A DNA stretch of 64,000 nt, from the NCBI RefSeq assembly GCF_030811215.1, contig NZ_JAUSQM010000001.1, positions 3,100,001 to 3,164,000 on the forward strand, given 5' to 3'. Of the stretch, positions 8,312 through 16,240 are shown in pieces. The notes under the pieces are model-generated. The model was not told the DNA's origin. It was given only the letters and a program-made list of their open reading frames with translations, and ran no database searches. This stretch comes from Nocardioides massiliensis. GTDB lineage: Bacteria; Actinomycetota; Actinomycetes; Propionibacteriales; Nocardioidaceae. The position numbers and the translations under genes were made by a program. Position 1 is the first letter of the stretch. Each line of letters opens with the position of its first letter.

Positions 8312-8838
8312 CCGCGGCGGCGGCCTCCTGATCGCGCAGGGCGGCGGTCTCCAGCTGAATGGTGGCGTGGTCGAAGGAGACCGGGAAGTGTTCCTTCACG
8401 CAGTCGCGGATCTGCTCCAGGATCTGTGGGGCATGACCGGACTCGAAGCACCCGTCGTCGATGACCACATGCGCGGAGATCACCGGCAATCCTGTTCCGA
8501 TCATCGAGGCATGCAGGTCGTGCACGTCGCGGACATGGTCCAGCTCCATGATGTGTCGGCGTACCTCGTCGAGATCGACGTCCTTGGGCGTGAACTCCAT
8601 GAGAACCCGGACGGTTTCGCCGAACAACCTCAAGGCACGGGGAAGGATCAGAGCCGCGATGAACAGCCCGGCGATGGTGTCGGCGCGCTGGCAGCCGGTC
8701 GTGGCGATGACGACAGCGGCGACCATCACGCCGACCGAGCCGAGGGCATCGTTGAGCACCTCCAGGAACGCCGCGCGCATGTTGAAGTTCGCGGCGCGAC
8801 CGGAAGACAGAATGGCGAGTGCAACCAGGTTGGCCGTC
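8301..8838 (-). pseudogene. 5'-truncated CDF (CzcD-like) metal efflux gene
   Basis: The C-terminal part of a cation diffusion facilitator is clear: a transmembrane segment (ANLVALAIL), the metal-site helix (FLEVLNDALGSVGV), another helix (DTIAGLFIAALILP), then the cytoplasmic domain (VRRHIMELDHVRDVHDLHA, GLPVISAHVVI, HATIQLE). The first helices are missing. Upstream of about 8838 the frame stays open for about 1 kb, but it encodes nothing CDF-like and lies antisense to another gene. An insertion or deletion therefore removed the 5' half, and the product should not transport metal. The breakpoint is estimated from loss of family resemblance. Confidence 0.78.
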
Positions 8839-8891
8839 AGCGGGCGCTCGCGGTCTGCCTCGACCGCGGCTGCGAACAGCTCGGCTGGCGG

Positions 8892-9740
8892 ATGGAGGAC
8901 GGCATCATCGACACCCGCCGAGCACGCTGGGTGGTGTCCTGGGCGCTCGAGCAGCTCACCAGCGGCGACCTGGACCGTCGCATCACCGGACGCGTCCTGG
9001 GCGGTCTCGGCGTCGCCCTGCGCCGCTGCGAAGACCCGGTCCTCGCCGAGCAAGTCCTCACCACCGAGCTGCTGCCGCTGCTCGAGGAGTGGGGACCCTG
9101 CGCCACCGACCGGCGCTACACCACCCGCCGGTGCGGCCGCTGCATCCACAACGCCGGCACCTGCCGGTTCGTCGAAGTCGCCCGGCACGCCGTCGAAGCG
9201 TTCCTCTTCGACACCAGCGGCCCGACCCGGCAAGTCCGGACGGCCGGAGCAGACCGGTTCCTCCCCGGCTTCGAGCCAGGACACGGCCGACGCGGCCGCC
9301 CACCCGAGGGTCTCTACCAGCGGTTGCGTCGCGCCGGCTACTTGGACGCCGCCGGACACGGCGCCGCCCTGGTCGCCGCGCACCGACGCGACTACGGCCA
9401 CCGCGAGTGGGCCCTGGCCATCCTGCGAAAGGTATGGGACGACGGCTGCCGAACCCCACGCCTCGCCGAACTGCTCGCCTCGATGACCGTCAACGACGCC
9501 ACCCCGCACCAGCGCCGCAACCGCCAACACCTGCACCAGGCCATCGCGGTCCTCGACGCCGCGCTCCTGGAGAACCCGGCCGTGCTCGGCCGCTACGGCC
9601 ACCGACTCCACCACCGACGCAACTGGCTCACCGCACGCCTGAACAGCCCGGTCCGCCCACGAGCACGCGGCATCCGCAACACCCGGCCGCCCGCATCGAC
9701 CAAGCTCGGCGCCGCGCCGCCCGCTGTCGCCCGACCGTGA
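8892..9740 (+). CDS. Arg-rich protein of unknown function
   Basis: A 282-residue frame with strong coding character (G or C in almost every third position). I do not recognise the family. A mid-protein RRCGRCIHNAGTCRF segment could hold a metal or a disulfide. The rest is basic and mostly helical, ending in an Arg/Pro-rich tail. It lies where the CDF gene was broken, between that remnant and the mercury module, so it may belong to the DNA that interrupted the exporter. The ATG at 8892 is the first after the breakpoint; the frame is open further upstream, so the protein may itself be a 5'-truncated fragment. Confidence 0.45.
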   Translation: MEDGIIDTRRARWVVSWALEQLTSGDLDRRITGRVLGGLGVALRRCEDPVLAEQVLTTELLPLLEEWGPCATDRRYTTRRCGRCIHNAGTCRFVEVARHAVEAFLFDTSGPTRQVRTAGADRFLPGFEPGHGRRGRPPEGLYQRLRRAGYLDAAGHGAALVAAHRRDYGHREWALAILRKVWDDGCRTPRLAELLASMTVNDATPHQRRNRQHLHQAIAVLDAALLENPAVLGRYGHRLHHRRNWLTARLNSPVRPRARGIRNTRPPASTKLGAAPPAVARP

Positions 9741-9822
9741 GCTCGCGCTGAAGCAAGTGCCTAGCGACGCAAGGTGGTCCCGGCGCGCGTCGGCACCGGT
9801 CAAGAGGCTGCGCTCGGTTGGG

Positions 9823-10212
9823 CTATAGGTAGCGGCAGACGTCCTGGGGACGGCAGTCGTCGGGGTCGGCGTGCATGGCGGCGTCATGTAGCTGGGCGAC
9901 GGTCTCGCGGAGCGCCTGCAGCTCGGTGATCTGCCGGTCCAGGTCGGCGAGCCGGTAGGTGAGCAGGTCCTTCACGTGTCGGCATGGGGTGGCGCCGGCG
10001 TCGCGGAGGTCGATGACCTCGCGGATCTGAGCCAGCGTGAGGCCGGCGGCGCGGCCGCGGCGGATGAACGCCAGCCGGTCCACGGCGTCAGGCCCGAACT
10101 CGCGATAGCCGCTGGCGGTGCGCCCGGCGGGAGTGACCAGACCGGCTCCCTCGTAGAACCGCAACGTCTTCGGGGTGGTGCCGGTGACCTTGGCGAGTTC
10201 GCCGATGCGCAT
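9823..10212 (-). CDS. merR: MerR-family heavy-metal regulator
   Basis: A 129-residue protein: N-terminal MerR winged helix (MRIGELAKVTG, then TLRFYEGAGLVTPAGR, YREF), a long dimerisation helix and metal-binding Cys77 (ATPCRHV), Cys120 and Cys126. Three Cys in these places are typical of Hg(II)-, Cd- and Pb-responsive MerR proteins. The ATG at 10212 gives the standard N-terminus. It is transcribed away from merA and shares with it a 96-bp region with a perfect MerR-type dyad. The natural ligand is probably Hg(II) because of the neighbours; the binding-site sequence alone would also suit a copper- or zinc-type regulator. Confidence 0.9.
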   Translation of the reverse strand: MRIGELAKVTGTTPKTLRFYEGAGLVTPAGRTASGYREFGPDAVDRLAFIRRGRAAGLTLAQIREVIDLRDAGATPCRHVKDLLTYRLADLDRQITELQALRETVAQLHDAAMHADPDDCRPQDVCRYL

Positions 10213-10233
10213 GGGTGCTCCTGCTGTCCGGGC

Positions 10234-10265
10234 TTGACCTTCCAGCACGGTGGAAGGTTGAGACT
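10234..10265 (+). promoter_or_regulatory. MerR-type promoter-operator for merA
   Basis: A -35 element TTGACC (10234-10239) and a -10-like GAGACT (10260-10265) are separated by an extra-long spacer of about 20 bp, the hallmark of MerR-activated promoters. Between them lies the perfect dyad ACCTTCCA-N6-TGGAAGGT (10237-10258). The metal-bound regulator would untwist this spacer. The divergent merR promoter overlaps the same site. A clear AGGAGG at 10293-10299 precedes the merA GTG. Confidence 0.85.
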
Positions 10266-10307
10266 GGGTCCAGTCAACACACCCAGCGCAAGCAGGAGGA
10301 GCACCCC

Positions 10308-11699
10308 GTGACGCAGGACCTTGAGGTAGATCTCGCCGTCATCGGTTCCGGTGGTGCCGCGATGGCCGCCGGCATCGCGGCCCGGAAGGCCGGCGCGTCC
10401 GTGGTGCTGGTCGAGCGCGGCGTGCTCGGTGGCACCTGCGTGAATGTCGGCTGTGTGCCGTCGAAGATGCTGCTGGCGGCCGCCGGTGCCCGGCACGGAG
10501 CACTGACGAACCCGTTCGGCGGGGCCCCGACCAGCGCCGACGGCGTGGACCTGGCCGCGCTGGTCGGCCAGAAGTCCGAGCTGGTCGGGTGGCTGCGTCA
10601 GCACAAGTACGCCGACGTCGCCGACGCCTGGGGATTCCCCGTCCTCACCGGCGAGGCACGGTTCGTGGACAGGGACACCCTCGAGGTGGACGGGAAGCCG
10701 CTGCGGGCCGACGGCTATGTCCTGGCCACCGGGTCCCAGCCGCACACCGTCGACATCGACGGTATCGACGCCGTGGACTACCTGACCTCGACCACCGCGA
10801 TGGAGCTCACCGAGGTCCCCGAGTCGCTGGTAGTCGTCGGGGGCGGGTACGTCGGCATGGAGCAGGCCCAGCTGTTCGCGCACCTCGGCGCCCGGGTCAC
10901 CGTGGTCGGCCGCCTAGCCCCGCAGGCCGAGCCCGAGCTGCGCGAGGTGATGGCCGCGGTGTTCGCCGAGGACGGCATCACCGTCATCGAGGAGCACGCC
11001 GCCGTGGTGCAGAGCGCCGGCGACGGGGGCGTCACCGTGTCCACCAGCTCCGGGCGGGAAGCGGCCGGGCAGCGGCTGCTGGTCGCCACCGGGCGTCGGC
11101 CCGATACCACCGCACTCGACCTTGCGTTCGCCGGTGTGGGTACCGACCCCCGTGGCTTCGTCACCGTGGACGAGCACCAACGCACCACCAACCCGAAGGT
11201 CTACGCCGCCGGGGACGTGGCCGGGACCCCGCAGTACGTCTACGTCGCCGCCGCGGCCGGCCGGGTCGCCGCCACCAACGCCCTGGCACCCGAGGGGAGC
11301 CGGCCCGCATCGGTCGACTACACCGGCCTGCCGGCGGTCATGTTCACCCGACCCCAGCTTGCCTCGGCGGGGCTGACCGAGGAGCAGGCGATCGCCGACG
11401 GACATGCCTGCACCTGCCGGGTCCTCGGCCTCGGCGACGTGCCCCGGGCGCTGGTGAACCACGACACCCGAGGCGCGGTGAAGCTGGTCGCGGACGCGGA
11501 AACCGGCAAGGTGCTCGGCGTGCACGCGGTCGCCGACGGCGCCGGCGAGATGATGCTGGCCGCCACCTACGCCATCAAGGCGGGCATGACCGTCGACGAC
11601 CTGGCCGACACCTGGGCGCCGTACCTGACGATGGCCGAGAGCCTGCGCCTGACCGCCGGCCTGTTCCGCGACGAGATGCCCACCTCCTGCTGCGCCTGA
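10308..11699 (+). CDS. merA: Mercuric reductase
   Basis: A 463-residue flavoprotein of the pyridine nucleotide-disulfide oxidoreductase family. Features in order: FAD site (VIGSGGAAMAAG), redox-active GTCVNVGC (Cys44, Cys49), NAD(P)H site (VVVGGGYVGMEQAQ), second FAD segment (VYAAGDVAGTPQYVYV) and the C-terminal vicinal cysteines SCCA (Cys461, Cys462), which hand Hg(II) to the active site and separate MerA from lipoamide dehydrogenases. It reduces Hg(II) to volatile Hg(0) with NADPH in the cytoplasm. The N-terminal metallochaperone domain (NmerA) is absent, as is common in actinobacteria. The GTG at 10308 follows a strong AGGAGG; merB follows 11 bp later. Confidence 0.95.
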   Translation: MTQDLEVDLAVIGSGGAAMAAGIAARKAGASVVLVERGVLGGTCVNVGCVPSKMLLAAAGARHGALTNPFGGAPTSADGVDLAALVGQKSELVGWLRQHKYADVADAWGFPVLTGEARFVDRDTLEVDGKPLRADGYVLATGSQPHTVDIDGIDAVDYLTSTTAMELTEVPESLVVVGGGYVGMEQAQLFAHLGARVTVVGRLAPQAEPELREVMAAVFAEDGITVIEEHAAVVQSAGDGGVTVSTSSGREAAGQRLLVATGRRPDTTALDLAFAGVGTDPRGFVTVDEHQRTTNPKVYAAGDVAGTPQYVYVAAAAGRVAATNALAPEGSRPASVDYTGLPAVMFTRPQLASAGLTEEQAIADGHACTCRVLGLGDVPRALVNHDTRGAVKLVADAETGKVLGVHAVADGAGEMMLAATYAIKAGMTVDDLADTWAPYLTMAESLRLTAGLFRDEMPTSCCA

Positions 11700-11710
11700 G
11701 GAGACAACCG

Positions 11711-12370
11711 ATGCCCACCAGCCCCGACGACACCCGTCCCGACCCGCAGCACCGCGAACCGTTCCTGGACCCTGTCGCCGGGCTGCTGGAACTGCTCGAC
11801 GGAGACGCCGCACGGGTTCGCCTGCGCAACGTTCGGGCGGCTGCTGGCCACCGCAGAACCCGTGAACGTCGCCACCCTGGCCACAGCCACCGGCCTGACC
11901 CCGGACCAGGTCGAGTCCGCCCTCGCCGAGCTGCCCGCTACCGGCGCCATCACCCGTGACTCGACCGGCGCGGTCGTCGCTGCCGGCGGCCTCAGCGTCA
12001 CACCCCCACCGTGCACCGGCTCCGGTTGGGCGGCCTGCAGTTGAGGACCTGGTGCGCCTTCGACGTCATCGGCGTCCCCGCCGTGCTCGACCTCGACGCC
12101 GTCCTGGACACCCACTGCGCGCACTGCGACCACCCCCTTCGGGTCACCATCGAAACCGGGCAGCCGCCCAAGGAGAGCCCGGTTGTCGGCCGGCTGCCCG
12201 GCGGACCGTGCCGCAACGTTCAGGCCGACTTCTGCCCCGAGGCGAACCTGTTCTGCAACCACGCGCACCTGGCAGCCTGGCGCAAAGGCGCCGGTGACCC
12301 GCCAGGCACAACGGCGTCGCTGACCGAGCTCGCTCACACCGGCCGGCAGGTGTGGACCAAGCTCACCTGA
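11711..12370 (+). pseudogene. merB: Organomercurial lyase with two frameshifts
   Basis: MerB sequence is spread over two frames. Frame one starts at the ATG 11711 (RBS GAGGAGA) and runs to about 11830. The middle (ATFGRLLATAEPVNVATLA and onward, to about 12002) is in another frame. The last part (VHRLRLGGLQLRTWCAFD to the stop at 12370) returns to frame one. One extra base near 11831 and one missing C in the run 12003-12007 would restore a single frame of normal length. Catalytic Cys and Asp of WCAFD and the later Cys in ADFCPEANLFC are present. Either the gene is recently dead or the sequence has two errors. Confidence 0.82.
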
Positions 12371-12585
12371 CCACGCAGCCGCCGCTGCCGCACCGGTCAG
12401 CGCAGCAGGTAGCGGTGGTTGGCCGACCCCGCCGCCGCACCAAAGGAGGGGAAATCCCGGCAGCTCGGGCGAGCCGCCGTCCTCCGCCGGAGTTCGCGTC
12501 GGATGCAGGCATGGCGAGCCTAGACATCCACAACCGGCGTGGAAGACGGTGTTTCGGCCAAGGCCAGCGGGGGTGACACTGGTTC

Positions 12586-13125
12586 ATGGCCATCGACGGG
12601 CACCAGACGGACCGGCAGAGAATCCACCATGAGCTGGAACGTGTGCGCGGCGACCTCCACCACCTCGTCGCACGCGCCACTCCGGCGGACCTCCGTCGCC
12701 TCACCAACGGGACTCGGTGGACCAACGGTCAGATGCTGTGGCACGTGGCGTTCGGTTTCCTCATCGTGCGCCGACTGCTGCCGCTGGTACGCCTCTTCGG
12801 CCGGCTACCCGCCCCGTTCAGCCGCACCTTCGCCGCTGCGCTGAACGCTGCCACGAGGCCCTTCCACGTCATCAACTACCTGGGCTCCGTCGGCGGCGCG
12901 CTGGTGTTTCACGGTCCGCGGCTGACCCGGCAGTTCGACCGCACCATCGACCTGCTGCACCGCCGCCTCGACGGTGAGTCACAAGCGGCGCTCGACCGCC
13001 GGATGCACTTCCCGGTCGGCTGGGACCCGTTCTTCCGCGACACCATGACGCTCGAACAGGTGTACACCTACGGCGCCCAGCACTACGACTTCCACCGAGC
13101 CCAGCTCACGATCGACCAGTCCTGA
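12586..13125 (+). CDS. DinB-like four-helix protein
   Basis: A 179-residue protein resembling the DinB/YfiT-like putative metal-dependent enzyme superfamily: an early helix (HHELERVRGDLHHLV), the segment WTNGQMLWHVAFGF with the first metal His, and the C-terminal HYDFHRAQL with further His ligands. Members are often thiol-dependent transferases or detoxification enzymes using bacillithiol or mycothiol, but no substrate can be assigned. A hydrophobic middle part (residues 60-110) is unusual and might be membrane-associated. The 215 bp upstream contain no gene. A weak GC hairpin near 13149-13171 follows the stop. Confidence 0.75.
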   Translation: MAIDGHQTDRQRIHHELERVRGDLHHLVARATPADLRRLTNGTRWTNGQMLWHVAFGFLIVRRLLPLVRLFGRLPAPFSRTFAAALNAATRPFHVINYLGSVGGALVFHGPRLTRQFDRTIDLLHRRLDGESQAALDRRMHFPVGWDPFFRDTMTLEQVYTYGAQHYDFHRAQLTIDQS

Positions 13126-13313
13126 CAACTGTGACCCCGAGGCCGGTGCGCTGCCCACCGCCGGGCGCGTACTGGCGACACTGACACATCGAGCCGGACA
13201 TCCCACATACGCAGGTGTATCTGCGGCATCCTCTTGGAGAGAGGGCCGTACCGGAGCACGAAGGCGACACGGATAATTCCGCCCCACGAGGGCCTCGAGG
13301 GCCAAGATCAACC

Positions 13314-13994
13314 TCAATCAACACTCCCAGCCGAATGCTGCGGCTCGATAGCGAACAAAGCGAGTGCGCGCAACACCTCTTTGAGGTCTTCGAGGTCGCC
13401 GGCGGCGTTCCCCTCGAAGTTCGGGACGGGGCGCTGGGCGGCTTCCTCCTGGGTCGTGGTCGGGCCGTTCTTCTCGATGTCCTCAACCAGCCAGTCCATC
13501 TCCTTGATTTCCTTGCGCTGGGACTCGATGATCCCGTCAGCGAGCTCACGGACGCGCACGTCATCGATATCGGCCCGCTCGCTAGTCAAGATGGCGATCG
13601 AGTGGTGCGGGATCATGCCCTTCATGTAGGCCTGATCGTCGACTAGCGCCTGGGATCGCGACAGATACAGTCCACCCGCGCCGAGTAGCACCGCCACCGC
13701 CACGAGCACAACGTTGTAGGTGCGGTTCTTGTACATCATGCTGCGCATGAACGCGAACATCACCAGCGCCATGGCGCCGCCCATCAACAGCGCCATGTAG
13801 AAGCGCTCCTCACTCCACCGCACATGGTCGAGAGCGAAGACGTTGGAGTACATCAAGACGAACATCACCACGGTCGAGGTGGCGATCATCAGCCCGAAGC
13901 GCACGTACATCCGTCGCTCGTGGGCCTTGTGCTGCTTCTCTTCACCGTTCGGCTCGTCGGCGTCTGACGACTGCTGCATGTGGTGCGATGACAT
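13314..13994 (-). CDS. DUF305 domain membrane protein
   Basis: A 226-residue protein. A His/Met-rich N-terminus (MSSHHMQQ) precedes three hydrophobic segments (about residues 32-52, 65-85, 93-112), followed by an outward-facing DUF305 domain with MKGMIPHHSIAILTSERA near residues 123-140. DUF305 proteins are ferritin-like four-helix proteins that often accompany copper resistance genes; the HH motif suggests metal binding. It lies 57 bp downstream of the ArsR-type gene on the same strand and likely shares its transcript. The copper-binding Csp gene is divergent, giving a compact copper-handling unit. Confidence 0.88.
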   Translation of the reverse strand: MSSHHMQQSSDADEPNGEEKQHKAHERRMYVRFGLMIATSTVVMFVLMYSNVFALDHVRWSEERFYMALLMGGAMALVMFAFMRSMMYKNRTYNVVLVAVAVLLGAGGLYLSRSQALVDDQAYMKGMIPHHSIAILTSERADIDDVRVRELADGIIESQRKEIKEMDWLVEDIEKNGPTTTQEEAAQRPVPNFEGNAAGDLEDLKEVLRALALFAIEPQHSAGSVD

Positions 13995-14051
13995 GGGGTT
14001 GTCCTTTCGAAGTTCCAGGCGGGTCGCGGGTCGATACCGATCGAGGTGGCG

Positions 14052-14489
14052 TCAGCCGTCGTCGTCGACCGCGGCCCGCGACATCTCGATGAGCTGACGA
14101 AGGCAGTGCTGCCGAAGCGGCTCGGGAAAGCCCTCAGCGAGCCGGTAATAGACGATCCGGCCCTCCTTGCGGCGTGCCACCAGCCCGGCGGTGCGCAACA
14201 CCCGCAGTCCATAGGACACCGCGTCCTCGCTCACCGACAACGCAAGGGCAAGGTCGCCTACACAGAGCTCCTCGACCACGTCGAGGGCGTACAGCAGTCG
14301 CGCACGAGTGGGATCGGCCATCAGCGACAGCACGCTGGTGAGCCGGTCCCCCTCCTCCGCCGATGGCAGCCGCTCGCGGGCCATCGCCACTCGCGTCGGA
14401 TCGACCGGGTGTTGATGCCGGTCGCCGGCACTAGTCACCGGTTCGGGGTTGTCGTCCTGAGTGCGTACCGAGTCCTTGTCCTTGTCCAT
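14052..14489 (-). CDS. ArsR/SmtB-family metal-sensing repressor
   Basis: A 145-residue winged-helix repressor with the core LMADPTRARLLYAL, ELCVGDLALALSVSEDAVSYGLRVL (the ArsR helix-turn-helix with a Cys in the ELCVGD metal motif) and the wing RRKEGRIVYYRL. ELCVGDL matches the alpha-3 metal-binding box of ArsR/SmtB proteins. A 45-residue charged N-terminal extension contains RHQH. It is divergent from the Csp gene (14619) and upstream of the DUF305 gene, so it probably represses both until metal binds. The ATG at 14489 is the first consistent start. The metal is not certain; copper or cadmium are likeliest by context. Confidence 0.88.
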   Translation of the reverse strand: MDKDKDSVRTQDDNPEPVTSAGDRHQHPVDPTRVAMARERLPSAEEGDRLTSVLSLMADPTRARLLYALDVVEELCVGDLALALSVSEDAVSYGLRVLRTAGLVARRKEGRIVYYRLAEGFPEPLRQHCLRQLIEMSRAAVDDDG

Positions 14490-14501
14490 CACTCCACAGA
14501 A

Positions 14502-14515
14502 ATACCCGATACCCG
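14502..14515. promoter_or_regulatory. Tandem ATACCCG repeat in divergent promoter region
   Basis: ATACCCGATACCCG lies between the divergent ArsR and Csp genes, 13 bp upstream of the arsR start. Read on the minus strand it gives CGGGTATCGGGTAT, with TAT-type -10 character. It is a plausible binding site for the ArsR-type protein, but no full dyad is visible. Confidence 0.3.
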
Positions 14516-14618
14516 TGCGGCTATGCGGATGATGCTGCATCCAGTGGGTACAGGCAGCAGGAACGGCGGATCCAGGGTGCACCAACCGGTCTCCCGCCGC
14601 CAGACCTGAGGAGGAATC

Positions 14619-15023
14619 GTGGCTCACACCAAGATGCTGGACGCCTACCCGAAGGACCTTGGACACGTCGACAAGCAGAAATTGGCAGAGTGCATCGCGG
14701 CGTGTTTCGAGTGCGCCCAGGCCTGCACAGCGTGTGCCGACGCGTGCCTGTCGGAGGACATGGTGGCCGAGCTGACCAAGTGCATTCGAACCAATCTGGA
14801 CTGCGCCGACATCTGCGCAGCCACCGGCAACGCACTGTCTCGGCAGACCGGGTACGACGCGAACGTGGCCCGCGCCTTCTTGGAGGCATGCGCGACCGCC
14901 TGCAAGGCATGCGGCGACGAATGCGAGAGCCATGCCGACATGCACGATCACTGCCGGATCTGCGCCGAGGCCTGCCGGCGGTGCGAGCATGCCTGCCGCG
15001 ACCTCCTCGCCAGCCTCGGTTGA
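14619..15023 (+). CDS. Cytosolic copper storage protein (Csp3-like, Cys-rich four-helix bundle)
   Basis: A 134-residue protein with 18 cysteines spaced along four amphipathic helices (AECIAACFECAQAC, CIRTNLDCADIC, CATACKACGDEC, CRICAEACRRCEHAC). This pattern is that of the Csp/DUF326 four-helix bundle proteins, which bind many Cu(I) ions in the core of the bundle. No signal peptide is present, so it resembles the cytosolic Csp3 group. The GTG at 14619 has a strong GAGGAGG. It is divergent from the ArsR-DUF305 pair, and the three genes form a copper-buffering unit. Confidence 0.93.
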   Translation: MAHTKMLDAYPKDLGHVDKQKLAECIAACFECAQACTACADACLSEDMVAELTKCIRTNLDCADICAATGNALSRQTGYDANVARAFLEACATACKACGDECESHADMHDHCRICAEACRRCEHACRDLLASLG

Positions 15024-15154
15024 GATCCGACCTGGGCATTGCCGCGTGCATCGTTTTGCCACCCTGTGCGAGGCAGCAGCGCGCGGCGATGCTCGCCACC
15101 CGTGCCCGCGGCAAGCGCTTTAAAGAATCGGTCCACAGTCGCGCTGTTGGTCGC

Positions 15155-15529
15155 TCAAGCCCAGACTGCCCCGACGACAGCGGCGCCGATGAACCCCGCG
15201 CCAAGGCTGGCGACGACTGAGGCGATCACGTTTGCTGCAGCGAGGAATCGAGAGCCGGTCTCGGCAAGCCGCAGCGTCTCGTAGGAGAAAGTCGAGTACG
15301 TCGTTAGCGCTCCGCAGAAGTCCGTCCCGACCAGTGCCTGCCCCGACGCCGGGGCTGCGCCGTGAATGGTGGCTCCGGCAACCACGCCGAGGATCAGGCA
15401 GTCGACAACGTTTACCGTGAGGGTGCCCCAGGGGAAGATGGTGTCGTGGCGTGCTTGCACCGCCCGGTCGGTCAGGTACCGCATGGGGGCGCCGACCATG
15501 CCGCCGGCGAGCACGAGGAGCCAGGTCAT
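15155..15529 (-). CDS. crcB: CrcB/Fluc fluoride channel subunit
   Basis: A 124-residue protein with four membrane helices. It carries GGMVGAPMRYL in helix 1, the Asn-containing segment TLTVNVVDC, and the helix break DFCGALTTYSTFSYE, the Fluc TTxSTF signature that lines the pore. Fluc proteins are dual-topology dimers exporting F-. A second crcB lies directly upstream on the same strand, 13 bp away, the pattern of heterodimeric channels. The Asp in NVVDC replaces the usual Gly. Confidence 0.92.
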   Translation of the reverse strand: MTWLLVLAGGMVGAPMRYLTDRAVQARHDTIFPWGTLTVNVVDCLILGVVAGATIHGAAPASGQALVGTDFCGALTTYSTFSYETLRLAETGSRFLAAANVIASVVASLGAGFIGAAVVGAVWA

Positions 15530-15542
15530 TCGGCGGTCTCGG

Positions 15543-16031
15543 TCATGGGCTGCTTCTCCTCGTCATCAGCAGGCGGCGCGTCACCGCTGCGCTGCTCCAC
15601 ACAGCGGCCAAGGCCACGAGTGGAGTCGTCATCATGTAGGTGAGCCCGAGTAGCGCGTGGCCTTCGTCGACGGATCGCTGTACTTTTATGGCGTACGTCG
15701 AGAACGTGGTGAATCCCCCGAGCACGCCAGTGCCGAAGAATGGCCGGACGAGCCGGTGCGGCGTCCATACGTCGGTGATCAGGACCATAAACACCCCGAT
15801 CACCGCGCACCCAACGCCATTGATGGCCAACGTTGTCCAGGGGAACGCTCCGGCGTACGTCGGCCAGGTGACGCCCGCGGCATACCGCGCGACCGCACCG
15901 ATCCCCCCTCCCACCGCGACAGCGGCGAAGACCGGTGCCTGTTCCCGAGCAGTGCGTGCACGATGACGACGTGAGGTGCGCGAGGGCGCTGCGTCACCAT
16001 CACTGCACGGCGAGGCAGGCGGCGACGGCAT
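15543..16031 (-). CDS. crcB: CrcB/Fluc fluoride channel subunit (second)
   Basis: A 162-residue protein with a 35-residue hydrophilic N-terminal extension, then four membrane helices with GGGIGAVARYAAG, WTTLAINGVGC and GVLGGFTTFSTYAIK (the Fluc TTFSTY signature). It is probably the partner subunit of the crcB that follows. The ATG at 16031 has AGGAG six bases upstream. I looked for a crcB-type fluoride riboswitch before it and did not see the conserved elements. The two channels close the metal and toxic-ion part of the element. Confidence 0.9.
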   Translation of the reverse strand: MPSPPASPCSDGDAAPSRTSRRHRARTAREQAPVFAAVAVGGGIGAVARYAAGVTWPTYAGAFPWTTLAINGVGCAVIGVFMVLITDVWTPHRLVRPFFGTGVLGGFTTFSTYAIKVQRSVDEGHALLGLTYMMTTPLVALAAVWSSAAVTRRLLMTRRSSP

Positions 16032-16240
16032 CGGAGGCTCCTACTCGTGTCGAGCGCTCGCGGCAAGCGGGCGCAGGTCTCACAAGCAGGGACCGTTGGC
16101 GGCCGATGCCGCGGTTCGGGTACGGCGAGCCCCACCGCCGCCGACCAGAGGAACTCCGGCCGAGGTCGAGAGGCCACCAAACGGCTGGCGTTTTGATGAC
16201 CTGTCGAATCCCAGGCGACGCTCGGGATGGGCCGAGCACC

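Noticed and set aside
6793-8451. 552-residue minus-strand reading frame opposite resB and ccsB
   Set aside because: The opposite strand encodes well-conserved cytochrome c maturation proteins. The minus frame is Gly/Asp/Glu/Arg-rich without domain features, a typical GC-rich shadow.
8301-9887. A single 528-residue minus-strand protein
   Set aside because: Only its last 180 residues resemble a protein family (CDF). The rest is antisense to a + strand gene with stronger coding bias, so it is a chance extension of a truncated gene.
9823-10212. Assigning the MerR-type gene as cueR because of the CCTTCC/GGAAGG dyad
   Set aside because: The protein has the extra Cys77 and a C-x5-C tail typical of Hg/Cd/Pb/Zn sensors and is divergent from merA, so merR is more likely, though copper sensing is not excluded.
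16032-16240. Possible fluoride riboswitch upstream of the crcB pair
   Set aside because: The expected conserved GGNGAUGG and CUGAUG elements are not visible in the right order on the minus strand.
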